23,787 nt of DNA from CALAED01 sp937891035 (GCA_035642125.1 DASQSZ010000023.1:1-23787); one strand, 5' to 3'. Positions 7,348 through 15,265 are shown, counted from the stretch's first letter. A program made the numbers and translations. The notes: a model not told the origin generated them from the letters alone.

Positions 7348-8650
7348 GCTCGGCCGGTTGCTACGGATCGACGCGCGGCGCACAGCGGTGTTCGTGTCGA
7401 TCCCGGCACTCGTCCTCGTCGGGATCCTCGCCGCCTGGCCCACGCTGCTCCCCGGTGTGGCGTACTGGGACAACGCCGTGGCGGCCCTGGGCGGTTCGGT
7501 GCGGCTGCTCGGCCCTGCCGCGGCGGCGCTCGGCGCTTGGGTCGCCATCAGGGAGCACCGGCTTGACTATCTGCGCGGGCTCACCACGCGCTCGCCCGCC
7601 GTCGGCCCGCTGCTCGATCTGCTGTTGCTCACCGCCGTCACGCTGTTCGCGTACGGCATCGTGGGCATGTTCGTGCTCGCGCAGACCGCGCTCGGCGAAG
7701 ACGCCGGCCGGTTGCATCCGCTCGGGCTGCTCGCCGGGGCGGCGAGTCTGACTCTGCACGGTGTCATCGGATTCCTGCTCGGACGGCTGGTCGAGGGCGG
7801 AGCGCCGGCGGGCGCCGGCGGCTGGCGCGGCTCGGTGCCGGTCGCGCTCGGCACGCTGCTCGCGGGCGGCGGCACCTGGTTGTGGACCGCGCTGCGCGGC
7901 GGTGACGCGTGGTGGAGCCTGCTGCCTCCTGCCGCCATCGACAGCGTCGGGCTGTATGCGGGCGTCCGGCCCGGGCTGTTCGCCGATCAGATGCTCTGGT
8001 CGCTCGGGCTGGCCACCGCGATGGTGGTGAGCTACGTCTGGTCGCTGGACCGTCGGGCGGCGCTGGCCGTGCCGATCATGGCCGGGCTCGCGGTCACCGC
8101 GGTCACGACAGGCCGGATCCACTCCTATGGGGGGGCGGCAGCGGCGCCGGCGCCGGTCGGCAACGTCTGCCGCCATTGGCCGCTGACCGTGTGCGTGCAC
8201 CCCGCGCTGCGGGCCGCGCTGCCCGAACTCGAGGCGGCCGTCACCCCGCTCGCCGCGCGGCTGGGCGGCACCCCGGCCGCGTTCACCCATGTGGAGCAGC
8301 GGCCGGCGGACCAACCAGCGGGCGTGCGCGGCGGCGTCGCCGGCATCCACCTGCCCGATCTGTCGCCGGGCTATCAGGTACGGGCGGCAAGGGAGCTGCG
8401 GGCGACGCTCACCGAAGCGGCCTCGTGCGCCTCGCCACACCACGCCCGCGGCGCCGCGTACACCGCGCTGGTCAACGCCTGGCTCCTCGACGAAGAGCCG
8501 CCGCGGATCCCCGACGCGGTGGCCGCGCGCCGCTTCGCCCGCTGGAGTGAGGGGACGCGGCACCTGTGGCTGCGCGACCACTACGCGGGCTACCGCACGT
8601 GCACCCTCGGCCCGTCCGCCTTCGGCTGGCATCCCGGGGGACCGCTGTGA
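7340..8650 (+). CDS. multi-pass membrane protein, putative permease partner, with cysteine-containing C-terminal domain
   Basis: A 436-residue protein. Residues 1-260 hold about seven hydrophobic segments (near 16-38, 54-70, 90-115, 127-148, 165-184, 217-236 and 240-258). The remaining ~175 residues are soluble and contain Cys277, Cys285, Cys363 and Cys421, which could form disulfides. With the N-terminus inside, seven spans would place this domain outside the cell (inference). The family is not one I can name. Overlap with the ATPase gene suggests it is the transporter's membrane subunit, similar in role to ABC-2 permeases. The GTG at 7340 is chosen for GGGGAG 8 nt upstream; a TTG at 7343 is an alternative. 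The C-terminal domain has no recognisable catalytic motif. Confidence 0.75.
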   Translation: MVELGRLLRIDARRTAVFVSIPALVLVGILAAWPTLLPGVAYWDNAVAALGGSVRLLGPAAAALGAWVAIREHRLDYLRGLTTRSPAVGPLLDLLLLTAVTLFAYGIVGMFVLAQTALGEDAGRLHPLGLLAGAASLTLHGVIGFLLGRLVEGGAPAGAGGWRGSVPVALGTLLAGGGTWLWTALRGGDAWWSLLPPAAIDSVGLYAGVRPGLFADQMLWSLGLATAMVVSYVWSLDRRAALAVPIMAGLAVTAVTTGRIHSYGGAAAAPAPVGNVCRHWPLTVCVHPALRAALPELEAAVTPLAARLGGTPAAFTHVEQRPADQPAGVRGGVAGIHLPDLSPGYQVRAARELRATLTEAASCASPHHARGAAYTALVNAWLLDEEPPRIPDAVAARRFARWSEGTRHLWLRDHYAGYRTCTLGPSAFGWHPGGPL

Positions 8651-8713
8651 CCTGGCCGGACCGTCATCGGGCCGGCGAGGAGACGAAGCCGTCACCACGC
8701 TGTAGGTGACGAG

Positions 8714-8726
8714 CCGGTTTAACCGG
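8714..8726. repeat. CCGGTT-T-AACCGG inverted repeat before the DUF4230 gene
   Basis: Six-base perfect arms around a single T lie immediately upstream of the ATG at 8729. It could be an operator or a small structure affecting initiation. Nothing else is seen in the 78-bp gap after the permease gene. Confidence 0.4.
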
Positions 8727-8728
8727 GA

Positions 8729-9451
8729 ATGCCGTGGCCCATGACACGCTCGGACAAAGAGGAGCGGGTCGCACCTGAGCGCACCAGAGAGATGACGGTC
8801 GACCGGCGGCACCGGCTGCGCACCGCGTTGCTGGCGGTCGCGGCGATCGTCGCGGTCGTCGTGGCCGTCTCCGTGCTGCGGGGGACCCAGCTGCTGCCCG
8901 GCTGGCTCAATCCCTTCGGCGAGGAGACCAAGGACCGCACCGGTCCCGTGGTGCTCAAGTCGATCCGCGACCTGTCTCGATACGAGGCCGCGACCGGCAA
9001 CTTCCAAGTCGTCGTCGACCTCGAGAGGGACGCCAAGTTCCTGCCCGACGCCGTGCGCGGCCAGCGCACCCTGTTCGTGGGGAACGGCAGCGTCGACGCC
9101 TTCGTCGACTTCTCCCGCCTGAGCACCGGCGGCGTCGAGGTCAACGCGGATCGGACCGCGGTCACCGTACGGCTGCCGCGCGCGCAACTGGAGCCGACGA
9201 ACCTCGACCCGGCGCACAGCTACGTCTTCGCCACCCAGCGCGGCATCTTCAACCGGGTCGGTGACTTCTTCGGCGGCAACCCCGACGACCAAAAGCAGCT
9301 GTACACCCTCGCGGCCCAGAAGATCCAGGTCGCGGCCCAGCAGAGCGGGCTGCGCGAACGAGCCGACCAGAACACCAAGCTCATGCTGGAGAACATGCTG
9401 AACGCGCTGGGCTTCGAAAAGGTGACCGTCACCGCGGCCACCGGGCAATGA
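8729..9451 (+). CDS. DUF4230 domain membrane-anchored protein
   Basis: A 240-residue protein with one N-terminal transmembrane segment (about 29-50, LRTALLAVAAIVAVVVAVSVL) and an extracytoplasmic DUF4230 domain. Family landmarks are VLKSIRDLSRYEAATGNFQVVVDLE, an alternating-strand centre (VTVRLPRAQLEPTNLD) and a helical C-terminus ending LMLENMLNALGFEKVTV. DUF4230 proteins have no established function. It follows the ABC ATPase and permease genes in the same direction after 78 bp, so it may act with them at the membrane (inference). The start is uncertain. The ATG at 8729 has GGGA almost touching it, the ATG at 8741 (MTRSDKEER) is similar, and the ATG at 8792 (MTVDRRHR) would still keep the anchor. 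Confidence 0.82.
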   Translation: MPWPMTRSDKEERVAPERTREMTVDRRHRLRTALLAVAAIVAVVVAVSVLRGTQLLPGWLNPFGEETKDRTGPVVLKSIRDLSRYEAATGNFQVVVDLERDAKFLPDAVRGQRTLFVGNGSVDAFVDFSRLSTGGVEVNADRTAVTVRLPRAQLEPTNLDPAHSYVFATQRGIFNRVGDFFGGNPDDQKQLYTLAAQKIQVAAQQSGLRERADQNTKLMLENMLNALGFEKVTVTAATGQ

Positions 9452-9493
9452 GCGGGCGATGGCGGGGCGATGGCCGGGCGATGAGACGCGGCG
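9452..9493. repeat. GGGCGATG triplicate in a convergent intergenic gap
   Basis: The 42 bp between the converging DUF4230 and meaB genes contain three copies of GGGCGATG about 12-13 bp apart. There is no hairpin with a T-tract that would serve as a terminator. Confidence 0.5.
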
Positions 9494-10459
9494 CTATCGG
9501 GCGTCTTTGGTGACGGCGGCGATGAGTTCGTCGGCCGCCGTGTAGGGGTCGTGCTCGCCGGACACGACGCCTTCGGCCAGCGCGTCAAGGCGCCGGTCGC
9601 CGTGGAGATCGCCCATGCGTTCGCGCAGCGCGGTGACGGCGATCGCCTCGATCTCGTCGCGGGCCCTCGCCAGCCGCCGGCGCGGCAGCGTCCCGCCGGC
9701 CGACAGCCAGGCGTAGTGCTTGTCGATGGCCTCGACGACGTCGCCGATGCCTTCGTCGCGGGACGCCACCGTGGGCACGATCGGCGGCTTCCACGCGTCC
9801 GGGCCGTGGTCGGCCAGCGCCACCATGTTGCGGAGATCACGAATGGCCTGCTGGGCGCCGTCCCGGTCGGCCTTGTTGACCACGAAGATGTCGGCGATCT
9901 CCAGGATGCCCGCCTTCGCGGCCTGGATGGAGTCGCCCATCCCGGGCGCGACGAGCACGATCGTCGAGTCCGCGAGTGCGGCGACCGCCACCTCGGCCTG
10001 CCCGACCCCGACGGTCTCGACGAAGATGACGTCGCAGCCGGCCGCGTCGAGCACCCTGATCGCCTGCGGCGTGGCCCAGGCCAGCCCGCCGAGGTGACCG
10101 CGGCTGGCCATGGATCTGATGAACACGTCGCGATCGGTGGCATGGTCTTGCATGCGTACGCGGTCGCCGAGCAGCGCGCCCCCGCTGAACGGGGACGACG
10201 GATCCACCGCCAGCACGCCGACCCGCTTGCCCTGCGCCCTGAAGGCGGTGACGAGCGCGCTGGTCGAGGTGGACTTCCCCACGCCCGGCGAACCGGTGAG
10301 CCCGATGATCCGGGCCGTGCCGGCGAGCGGCGTCAGCGCGGCCGTTACCTCGCGCAGCCGGGGAGATGCGTTCTCGACCAGCGAGATCAGCCGGGCGACG
10401 GCCCGCGGCGAGCCGTCCACGGCGCGCCCGACCAGATCGGTGACGTCGACCTCACGCAT
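9494..10459 (-). CDS. meaB: methylmalonyl-CoA-mutase-associated GTPase MeaB
   Basis: A 321-residue G3E-family GTPase. It has a P-loop GSPGVGKST (56-64), the switch region VDPSSPFSGGALLGDRVRM, the G3-like ETVGVGQ and the guanine-specificity motif NKAD. By family knowledge MeaB gates cofactor loading and protects B12-dependent acyl-CoA mutases from inactivation. Here the likely client is the IcmA-type mutase at 3944-5611, or a methylmalonyl-CoA mutase elsewhere in the genome. The ATG at 10459 overlaps the end of the thiolase gene by 8 bp, which implies cotranscription and translational coupling. The C-terminal dimerisation arm is present and the length is normal for the family. Confidence 0.95.
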   Translation of the reverse strand: MREVDVTDLVGRAVDGSPRAVARLISLVENASPRLREVTAALTPLAGTARIIGLTGSPGVGKSTSTSALVTAFRAQGKRVGVLAVDPSSPFSGGALLGDRVRMQDHATDRDVFIRSMASRGHLGGLAWATPQAIRVLDAAGCDVIFVETVGVGQAEVAVAALADSTIVLVAPGMGDSIQAAKAGILEIADIFVVNKADRDGAQQAIRDLRNMVALADHGPDAWKPPIVPTVASRDEGIGDVVEAIDKHYAWLSAGGTLPRRRLARARDEIEAIAVTALRERMGDLHGDRRLDALAEGVVSGEHDPYTAADELIAAVTKDAR

Positions 10460-11639
10460 CGACGTGGAGGATGAGGGCGTCGCCTTGACCGCCGCCGCCG
10501 CACAAGGCGGCCGCGCCGACGCCGCCGCCGCGGCGCCGCAGTTCGTACACGACGTGCAGGGCGAGGCGGGCGCCCGACATCCCGATCGGGTGGCCGAGGG
10601 CGATCGCGCCGCCGTCGACGTTGACCTTCTCGGGGCCGACGCCGAGATCGCGCATGGACTGGACGGCCACCGAGGCGAACGCCTCGTTGATCTCGATCAG
10701 GTCGAGGGCGCCGATGTCCATGCCGGCCTTGCCGAGCGCGTGCTTGAGCGCGTTCGCCGGCTGGGACTGCAAGGAGTTGTCAGGGCCGGCCACGTTGCCG
10801 TGCGCGCCGATCTCGGCGAGCCACGTCAGGCCGAGCTGTTCGGCCTTGGCCTTGGACATCACCACTACCGCGCAGGCGCCGTCGGAGATCTGGGACGACG
10901 ATCCGGCGGTGATCGTGCCGTCCTTGCCGAACGCGGGCCGCAGCCTGCTCAGCGCTTCGGTCGTCGTGTCCGGCCGGACGCCCTCGTCGGTGTCGAAGAG
11001 CACCGGGTCGCCACGGCGCTGCGGCACCTCGACCGGGACGATCTCCGCGGCGAACCGGCCGTTCTTGATGGCGTCGGCGGCGCGCTGGTGCGAGCGGGCC
11101 GAGAATTCGTCCTGCTCCTCCCGCGATATGCCGAGTTTGGCGTTATAGCGGTCGGTCGACTCGCCCATCGAGATGTGGTCGAACGGATCGGTCAGCCCGT
11201 CGAGCGCCATAGCGTCGAGGACCTCGATCGAGCCGTATTTGACGCCGCTGCGGGAGCCTGGCAGCAGGTGCGGGGCGCGCGTCATCGACTCCATGCCGCC
11301 GGCGACGACCACGTCGAACTCCCCGGCCCCGATAAGCTGGCCGGCCAGTGCGATCGCGTCGAGCCCGGAGAGGCAGACCTTGTTGATGGTCAGCGAAGGA
11401 ACGCTCATCGGGATCCCGGCCTTGACCGCCGCCTGCCGGGACGGGATCTGCCCGGCACCGGCCTGGAGCACCTGACCCATGATCACGTAGTCCACCTGGT
11501 CGCCGCGCAGGCCGGCGCGGTCCAGCGCCGCCTTGATCGCGATGGCGCCGAGGTCCGCGGCGCTGAGGCCGGACAGCGAGCCGAGCAACCGGCCGATGGG
11601 CGTACGCGCTCCGGCGACGATGACGGAGTTCGAGGGCAT
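10452..11639 (-). CDS. acetyl-CoA C-acetyltransferase (thiolase)
   Basis: A 395-residue thiolase-fold enzyme that condenses two acetyl-CoA to acetoacetyl-CoA or cleaves the product. The catalytic set is complete: nucleophile Cys89 (NKVCLSGLDA), His350 (GGAIALGHPIG) and Cys380 (ALCGGGGQGDA), plus the NEAFA motif. The length is that of biosynthetic/degradative bacterial thiolases. The start is the ATG at 11639, with GGAGG 8 nt upstream. It is followed by meaB with an 8-bp overlap and is divergent from methylmalonyl-CoA epimerase, which puts it in a short-chain acyl-CoA module. The direction in vivo (PHB/ethylmalonyl route versus beta-oxidation) cannot be read from sequence. Confidence 0.95.
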   Translation of the reverse strand: MPSNSVIVAGARTPIGRLLGSLSGLSAADLGAIAIKAALDRAGLRGDQVDYVIMGQVLQAGAGQIPSRQAAVKAGIPMSVPSLTINKVCLSGLDAIALAGQLIGAGEFDVVVAGGMESMTRAPHLLPGSRSGVKYGSIEVLDAMALDGLTDPFDHISMGESTDRYNAKLGISREEQDEFSARSHQRAADAIKNGRFAAEIVPVEVPQRRGDPVLFDTDEGVRPDTTTEALSRLRPAFGKDGTITAGSSSQISDGACAVVVMSKAKAEQLGLTWLAEIGAHGNVAGPDNSLQSQPANALKHALGKAGMDIGALDLIEINEAFASVAVQSMRDLGVGPEKVNVDGGAIALGHPIGMSGARLALHVVYELRRRGGGVGAAALCGGGGQGDALILHVDA

Positions 11640-11721
11640 GTCGGGAGCCTCCAAAGTCCACGGCGACGACGTTTGCCACGATACCCACGAGAAACGAAAA
11701 CGCCTGCGGGAGGCTCCGCCC
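11640..11721. promoter_or_regulatory. divergent promoter region, thiolase-meaB / epimerase
   Basis: These 82 bp must contain both promoters. GGAGCCTCC (11643-11651) and GGAGGCTCC (11709-11717) are exact reverse complements. Each places the same ribosome-binding string GGAGGCTCC just ahead of its own ATG, so both leaders share a 9-nt sequence. I see no unambiguous -10/-35 pairs. Confidence 0.55.
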
Positions 11722-12162
11722 ATGCTCACCCGGATCGACCACATCGGAATCGCCTGTCACGACCTCGACGCCACGATCGCGTTCTACCGCGACACCTACG
11801 GCTTCACCGACATCCATGTGGAGGTGAACGAGGAGCAGGGCGTACGCGAGGCGATGCTCAAGACGAACGACGCCGGCGACGGCGGCGCGACGTACATCCA
11901 GCTGCTCGAGCCGACCCGGCCCGACTCCGCGGTGGCGAAGTTTCTCGCCAAGCGGGGCGAGGGCCTGCACCACATCGCGTTCGGCACCGACGGCGACGTC
12001 CAGGCCGAGGCCGACGGGATCGCCGGCGCCGGCCGCGTCCGGGTGCTGTACGACAGCCCGCGGCACGGCTCGATGGGGTCGCGGATCACCTTCCTGCACC
12101 CCAAGGATTGCGGAGGCGTGCTCACCGAACTCGTCGAAGCGGCGCCGGAACGGCCTTCATGA
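11722..12162 (+). CDS. mce: methylmalonyl-CoA epimerase
   Basis: A 146-residue VOC-fold enzyme that interconverts (R)- and (S)-methylmalonyl-CoA, feeding the mutase. It shows two beta-alpha-beta-beta-beta units. The metal ligands fit the family: His7 (RIDHIGIA), Gln60 (TYIQLLEP), His84 (GLHHIAF) and Glu136 (LTELVE). The start is the ATG at 11722, with GAGG about 9 nt upstream. The frame remains open to 11533, but that part is antisense to the thiolase gene. The gene precedes the Scy-like coiled-coil gene, as I recall for the scy neighbourhood of Streptomyces. Confidence 0.93.
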   Translation: MLTRIDHIGIACHDLDATIAFYRDTYGFTDIHVEVNEEQGVREAMLKTNDAGDGGATYIQLLEPTRPDSAVAKFLAKRGEGLHHIAFGTDGDVQAEADGIAGAGRVRVLYDSPRHGSMGSRITFLHPKDCGGVLTELVEAAPERPS

Positions 12163-12496
12163 CCACGTTCAGGAATCGTGACGTGACTGAAATCAGAAGG
12201 CCGAAAGCGCGTCCTGGCGGCCGTGTCCCGGGGTATTTGCGCTGCTCTGTGATGGTTTTCTGAGCGGCGGTTCGGGGCAGGTTCGCGTGGTCGGTAATCT
12301 CGCAATCACGACAAAAAACGCAGGACGTCTAGATGAGCCTCCAACACGGCAGCAGCGGGAGTACGCTGCTGTCGCCGGAAGAGGTCTCCTGCGCGCAAAC
12401 CCCAAGCAACTCTCGATAGGCAGAGCGTCGCAATGAGATGATCAACCAGGCCCGAACATTTCCCGTAGCCGTCTCGTCACATCAGGATTGAGCCAC
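12163..12496. other. 334-bp non-coding region between epimerase and coiled-coil genes
   Basis: No credible gene on either strand. It contains a stem-loop at 12348-12373 and must carry the promoter of the coiled-coil gene, though no strong -35/-10 pair stands out. GC content is lower than in the flanking genes. Confidence 0.6.
12348..12373 (+). other. stem-loop in the leader of the coiled-coil gene
   Basis: GGCAGCAGC (12348-12356) and GCTGCTGTC (12365-12373) pair over 9 positions with one G-U, around an 8-nt loop. It lies about 124 nt upstream of the ATG at 12497. No U-tract follows, so it is either a weak terminator for the epimerase transcript or a leader element. Confidence 0.4.
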
Positions 12497-13825
12497 ATGC
12501 AGTCCGACATCGACGCCCAGCTCAGCAACTTCTTCGAGGACACGCCCCCGCGCGAGTTCGACGTGGTGCTTCGCGGCTACGACCGGCACCAAGTCGACGA
12601 GCACATCAAGCAGCTCGATAACGACGTGCGCCAGGCCCGCGAGGCACAGCAGGGTCTCCAGCGAGAGCTGTCCGACGCCCATCGCCAGCTCCAAGAGCAG
12701 GAGCGCCCGACCTACTCCGGGCTCGGCGCCCGCATCGAGCAGCTGCTCCGCCTCGCGGAAGAGCAAGCCACCGAGCTCGTCCAGGCCGCCCGGTCCGAAG
12801 CCAACGAAATCAAGGCGGCGGCCAAGGTCGACGCCGCCGAGCTCCGCGCCACCGCGGAAAACGAGGCCGCCGAGCTGCGCGCCACCGCCCAGCGCGAGGG
12901 CGATGACATGCGCAACGCGGCCGAGCGGGAGGCGGACGAGGTCCGCACCACCGCGCGCCGCGAGGCCGACGAGCTGACCTCGACCACCGAACGCGAGGTC
13001 GCCAAGCTGCGCGCCACCGCCGACCACGAGGTCGCGGAAAAGCGCGCCAGTGCCGAACGCGAGATCGCCAAGCTCCGCACCACCACCGAACGCGAGGTCG
13101 CCCAGCTCCGCGCGTCCACCAAGCGCGAGCGCGACGAGATCCTCACCACCGCCAAGCGCCAGGCCGACGAGATGCGGGCGCAGGCCCAGCGCATCCTTGA
13201 GGAAAGCGAGGCCCAGCGCGCCCAGGCCGAGGCCGAGTTCGAGATCCAGCTGGCCGCCCGCCGCGAGGAGGCCGACCGGCAGGACGCCGAGCGGCACGCC
13301 GCCGCGCAGGCCGCCACCCAGAAGCTGGTGGCCGAGGCCGAGCAGCGGGCCGCCTCCGCCGAGCAGCGGGCCGCCAAGGCGACGCAGCAGGCGGAGCAGA
13401 CCCGGCGCGAGGCCGACTCGCACGCCAAGCAGCTCGTGGCCAACGCCCGCAAGAACGCCGACCAGGTCCTCGCCGAGGCCAAGGGACAGGCCGAGCAACT
13501 GCTGGCCGAGACCAAGTCCGAGGCCGACCGCATCCGCACCGCCGCACAGCGCCAGGTGGACGAGCTCACCCGCCAGCGCGACAGCATCACCAGCCACCTC
13601 AACCAGCTGCGGCAACTGATCGGCGGCATGCAGCCGCCGATGGGCGGCGAGGAGGCCCTGTCCCCCGCACCAGAGAAGGCGGCCATCTCGGCACCGCCCG
13701 CCGGGCACGAGCCGGCCAAGGACCAGCCGGCAGCGGCGTCGGGCAAGCAGACCGCCGCCACGGCGACCAAGACCAAGCCCGCGCAGGGCAAGAAGGATGA
13801 CGACGACGACTGGTGGCAGGAGTAA
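12497..13825 (+). CDS. DivIVA-domain coiled-coil protein, Scy/FilP-like
   Basis: A 442-residue, largely helical protein. Residues 18-50 (PPREFDVVLRGYDRHQVDEHIKQL) are a DivIVA-like N-terminal motif. From residue 98 to 240 it is an uninterrupted array of 13 eleven-residue units of the type xEREAxELRAT. A second short array covers about 325-370, before a Pro/Ala/Lys-rich tail ending KKDDDDDWWQE. Hendecad coiled coils behind a DivIVA motif are typical of Scy and FilP, which organise the polar growth apparatus of Streptomyces hyphae. Its place directly after methylmalonyl-CoA epimerase agrees with Scy. It is much shorter than S. coelicolor Scy (about 1300 residues) and closer to FilP in size. The start is the ATG at 12497, with AGGA 9 nt upstream; an in-frame TTG at 12488 is too close to it. 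Confidence 0.85.
   Translation: MQSDIDAQLSNFFEDTPPREFDVVLRGYDRHQVDEHIKQLDNDVRQAREAQQGLQRELSDAHRQLQEQERPTYSGLGARIEQLLRLAEEQATELVQAARSEANEIKAAAKVDAAELRATAENEAAELRATAQREGDDMRNAAEREADEVRTTARREADELTSTTEREVAKLRATADHEVAEKRASAEREIAKLRTTTEREVAQLRASTKRERDEILTTAKRQADEMRAQAQRILEESEAQRAQAEAEFEIQLAARREEADRQDAERHAAAQAATQKLVAEAEQRAASAEQRAAKATQQAEQTRREADSHAKQLVANARKNADQVLAEAKGQAEQLLAETKSEADRIRTAAQRQVDELTRQRDSITSHLNQLRQLIGGMQPPMGGEEALSPAPEKAAISAPPAGHEPAKDQPAAASGKQTAATATKTKPAQGKKDDDDDWWQE
12788..13216 (+). repeat. 33-bp coding repeats (13 hendecads)
   Basis: The DNA for residues 98-240 of the coiled-coil protein consists of 13 consecutive, diverged 33-bp units with no insertions or deletions. Recurrent strings such as GAGGTCGCCAAGCTGCGC and CTCCGCACCACC mark the periodicity. 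Several units (residues 164-207) are close enough to suggest recent duplication. Confidence 0.75.
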
Positions 13826-13845
13826 CGTCGCGGCGTCGGTCGAAC

Positions 13846-13950
13846 TAGGGCGGCTCTAGGGCGGCCCCCAAGGCCGCGCCGGGGCTTCGCCGGGAGCACT
13901 GCCGATTACGCGTCGTGGGCGGGGGTAACCCTCGCCCACGACGCGTAATC
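13846..13950 (+). terminator. stacked hairpins ending in a 47-nt near-perfect stem-loop
   Basis: Downstream of the coiled-coil gene are a GCGGCC...GGCCGC hairpin (13861-13877) and then a long dyad. An 18-base arm (13904-13921, beginning GATTACGCGTCG) is exactly reverse-complementary to 13933-13950. The 11-nt centre continues the stem through one G-U and GGG/CCC pairs around a TAA loop. It ends 49 bp before the next start codon. No T-run follows on either side, as is common for actinobacterial terminators. It probably separates the coiled-coil transcript from the permease gene. Confidence 0.65.
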
Positions 13951-13999
13951 TTGCAGTCCTCCCGGTTTACTGTTTAGGGCCGAGCATTGAGGAGAAGGC

Positions 14000-15265
14000 G
14001 TGTCTGACGTGTCTGACGAACCTTCCGGCAAGGATCCGCTGGACACGCCCGCGCCCGTCCCAGAGCCCCGTACGGCCGGCCGAGCCGACCCGGCCGATCC
14101 CGCCGAGTCTCCGGAGCCCCCCGAGTCCGGAGGTGGTGGTGAGCGCGGCGCGAGCGCCGACCCGCTGAGCGACATCGACCGGCAAAAGCAGGAGGCGCAG
14201 GCCGACACCCAGTTCCCGTTCGGCCGGCCGGGGCAGCCCTTGGTCCGCACCCATCCCTTCCTGTTCGGCTTCACCGGCGCCCTGGGCGTCATCACCGCGT
14301 GGCTGCTGGTCCAGGCGGCGCTCAGCGCCCGTCAGGTGCTCGTCCTCATCCTTGTGTCGATGTTCCTCGCCGTGGGCCTCAACCCGGCCGTGCAGCGCCT
14401 CCAGCAGTTCGGCATGTCCAGGCGCTGGGCGGTGGCCCTCGTCTTCCTCGGCCTTGTGCTGTTTTTCGCCGGGTTCATCGCCGCGATGGTGCCGCCGCTG
14501 ACCCAGCAGATCACCGGCTTCATCGACAACCTCCCGACGTACATCTCCCAGCTGCAGAGCAACCCGCGCATCGCCGATCTCGACCAGCGCTTCCAGCTCC
14601 TCGAAAAGGGCCAGCAGGCGATCACCGACCCCAACTTCCAAAAGAACCTCGCCAACCGCGCGGTCGGGCTCGGCAAGGTGGCGATCAGCAGCATCTTCAG
14701 CGCGCTGACCATCTTGATCCTGACGCTGTACTTCCTGAGCTCGCTGCCGCAGATCACGGCGCTGTTCTACCGGCTGACCCCACGATCGCGCCGGGCCAGG
14801 GTGGCGCTGCTGGGCGATGAGATCCTCGCCCGGATCGGCGGCTACGTCGGCGGCCAGCTCACCGTCTCCATCATCGCGGGCGTCAGCTCGTACACCTTCC
14901 TGGAGATCGCCCGTATCCCGTACGCGCTGGCGCTGGCGCTGATCGTCATGATCACCGACCTCATCCCGCTGATCGGCGCCTCCATCGGGGCGGTGCTGGT
15001 GACGCTGGTCGGCTTCCTCACCGGCGTGCCAGAGGGCATCGCGTGCGCGGCCTTCTTCCTCGTCTACCAGCAGGTTGAGAATTATCTGATCGCGCCGCGC
15101 GTGATGAAGCGGTCGGTCGACGTGCAGCCGGCCGTCACCATCGTGGCCGCGCTCATCGGCGGCACGCTCCTCGGGGTCGTCGGCGCGCTGCTCGCCATCC
15201 CGGCCGCCGCGGCGATCTCGCTCATCGTCCGCGAGGTCGTGCTGCCGCGCCAGGAACAGACCTAG
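14000..15265 (+). CDS. AI-2E family transporter (PerM/YdiK type membrane protein)
   Basis: A 421-residue protein. The first ~80 residues are disordered and Pro/Glu/Ser-rich, and the rest holds about seven to eight hydrophobic segments. The family pattern is clear: an N-terminal helix pair (VLVLILVSMFLAVGLNPAVQRL), the segment FIAAMVPPLTQQ, a hydrophilic helical insert (about 165-220), and the C-terminal core ITDLIPLIGASIGAV with the typical VYQQVENYLIAPRVM and AIPAAAAI. Some members export autoinducer-2 and others are Na+/H+ antiporters or have no known substrate, so transport of AI-2 should not be assumed. The start is the GTG at 14000, with AGGAG 5 nt upstream. It converges on the hydrolase gene, with only 19 bp between stop codons. 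Confidence 0.9.
   Translation: MSDVSDEPSGKDPLDTPAPVPEPRTAGRADPADPAESPEPPESGGGGERGASADPLSDIDRQKQEAQADTQFPFGRPGQPLVRTHPFLFGFTGALGVITAWLLVQAALSARQVLVLILVSMFLAVGLNPAVQRLQQFGMSRRWAVALVFLGLVLFFAGFIAAMVPPLTQQITGFIDNLPTYISQLQSNPRIADLDQRFQLLEKGQQAITDPNFQKNLANRAVGLGKVAISSIFSALTILILTLYFLSSLPQITALFYRLTPRSRRARVALLGDEILARIGGYVGGQLTVSIIAGVSSYTFLEIARIPYALALALIVMITDLIPLIGASIGAVLVTLVGFLTGVPEGIACAAFFLVYQQVENYLIAPRVMKRSVDVQPAVTIVAALIGGTLLGVVGALLAIPAAAAISLIVREVVLPRQEQT

Noticed and set aside
7361..9448. 695-codon minus-strand frame
   Set aside because: Antisense to the permease and DUF4230 genes; Arg/Gly/His-rich low-complexity translation.
10110..12263. 717-codon plus-strand frame
   Set aside because: Antisense of meaB and thiolase running into the epimerase in the wrong frame.
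12482..13708. 408-codon minus-strand frame rich in Gly/Leu
   Set aside because: Antisense image of the hendecad repeats; its apparent repeats come from the coiled-coil gene.
13904..13950. Possible insertion-sequence end or tRNA-like element
   Set aside because: Single copy in the window, no target duplication, no transposase, and no cloverleaf can be folded.
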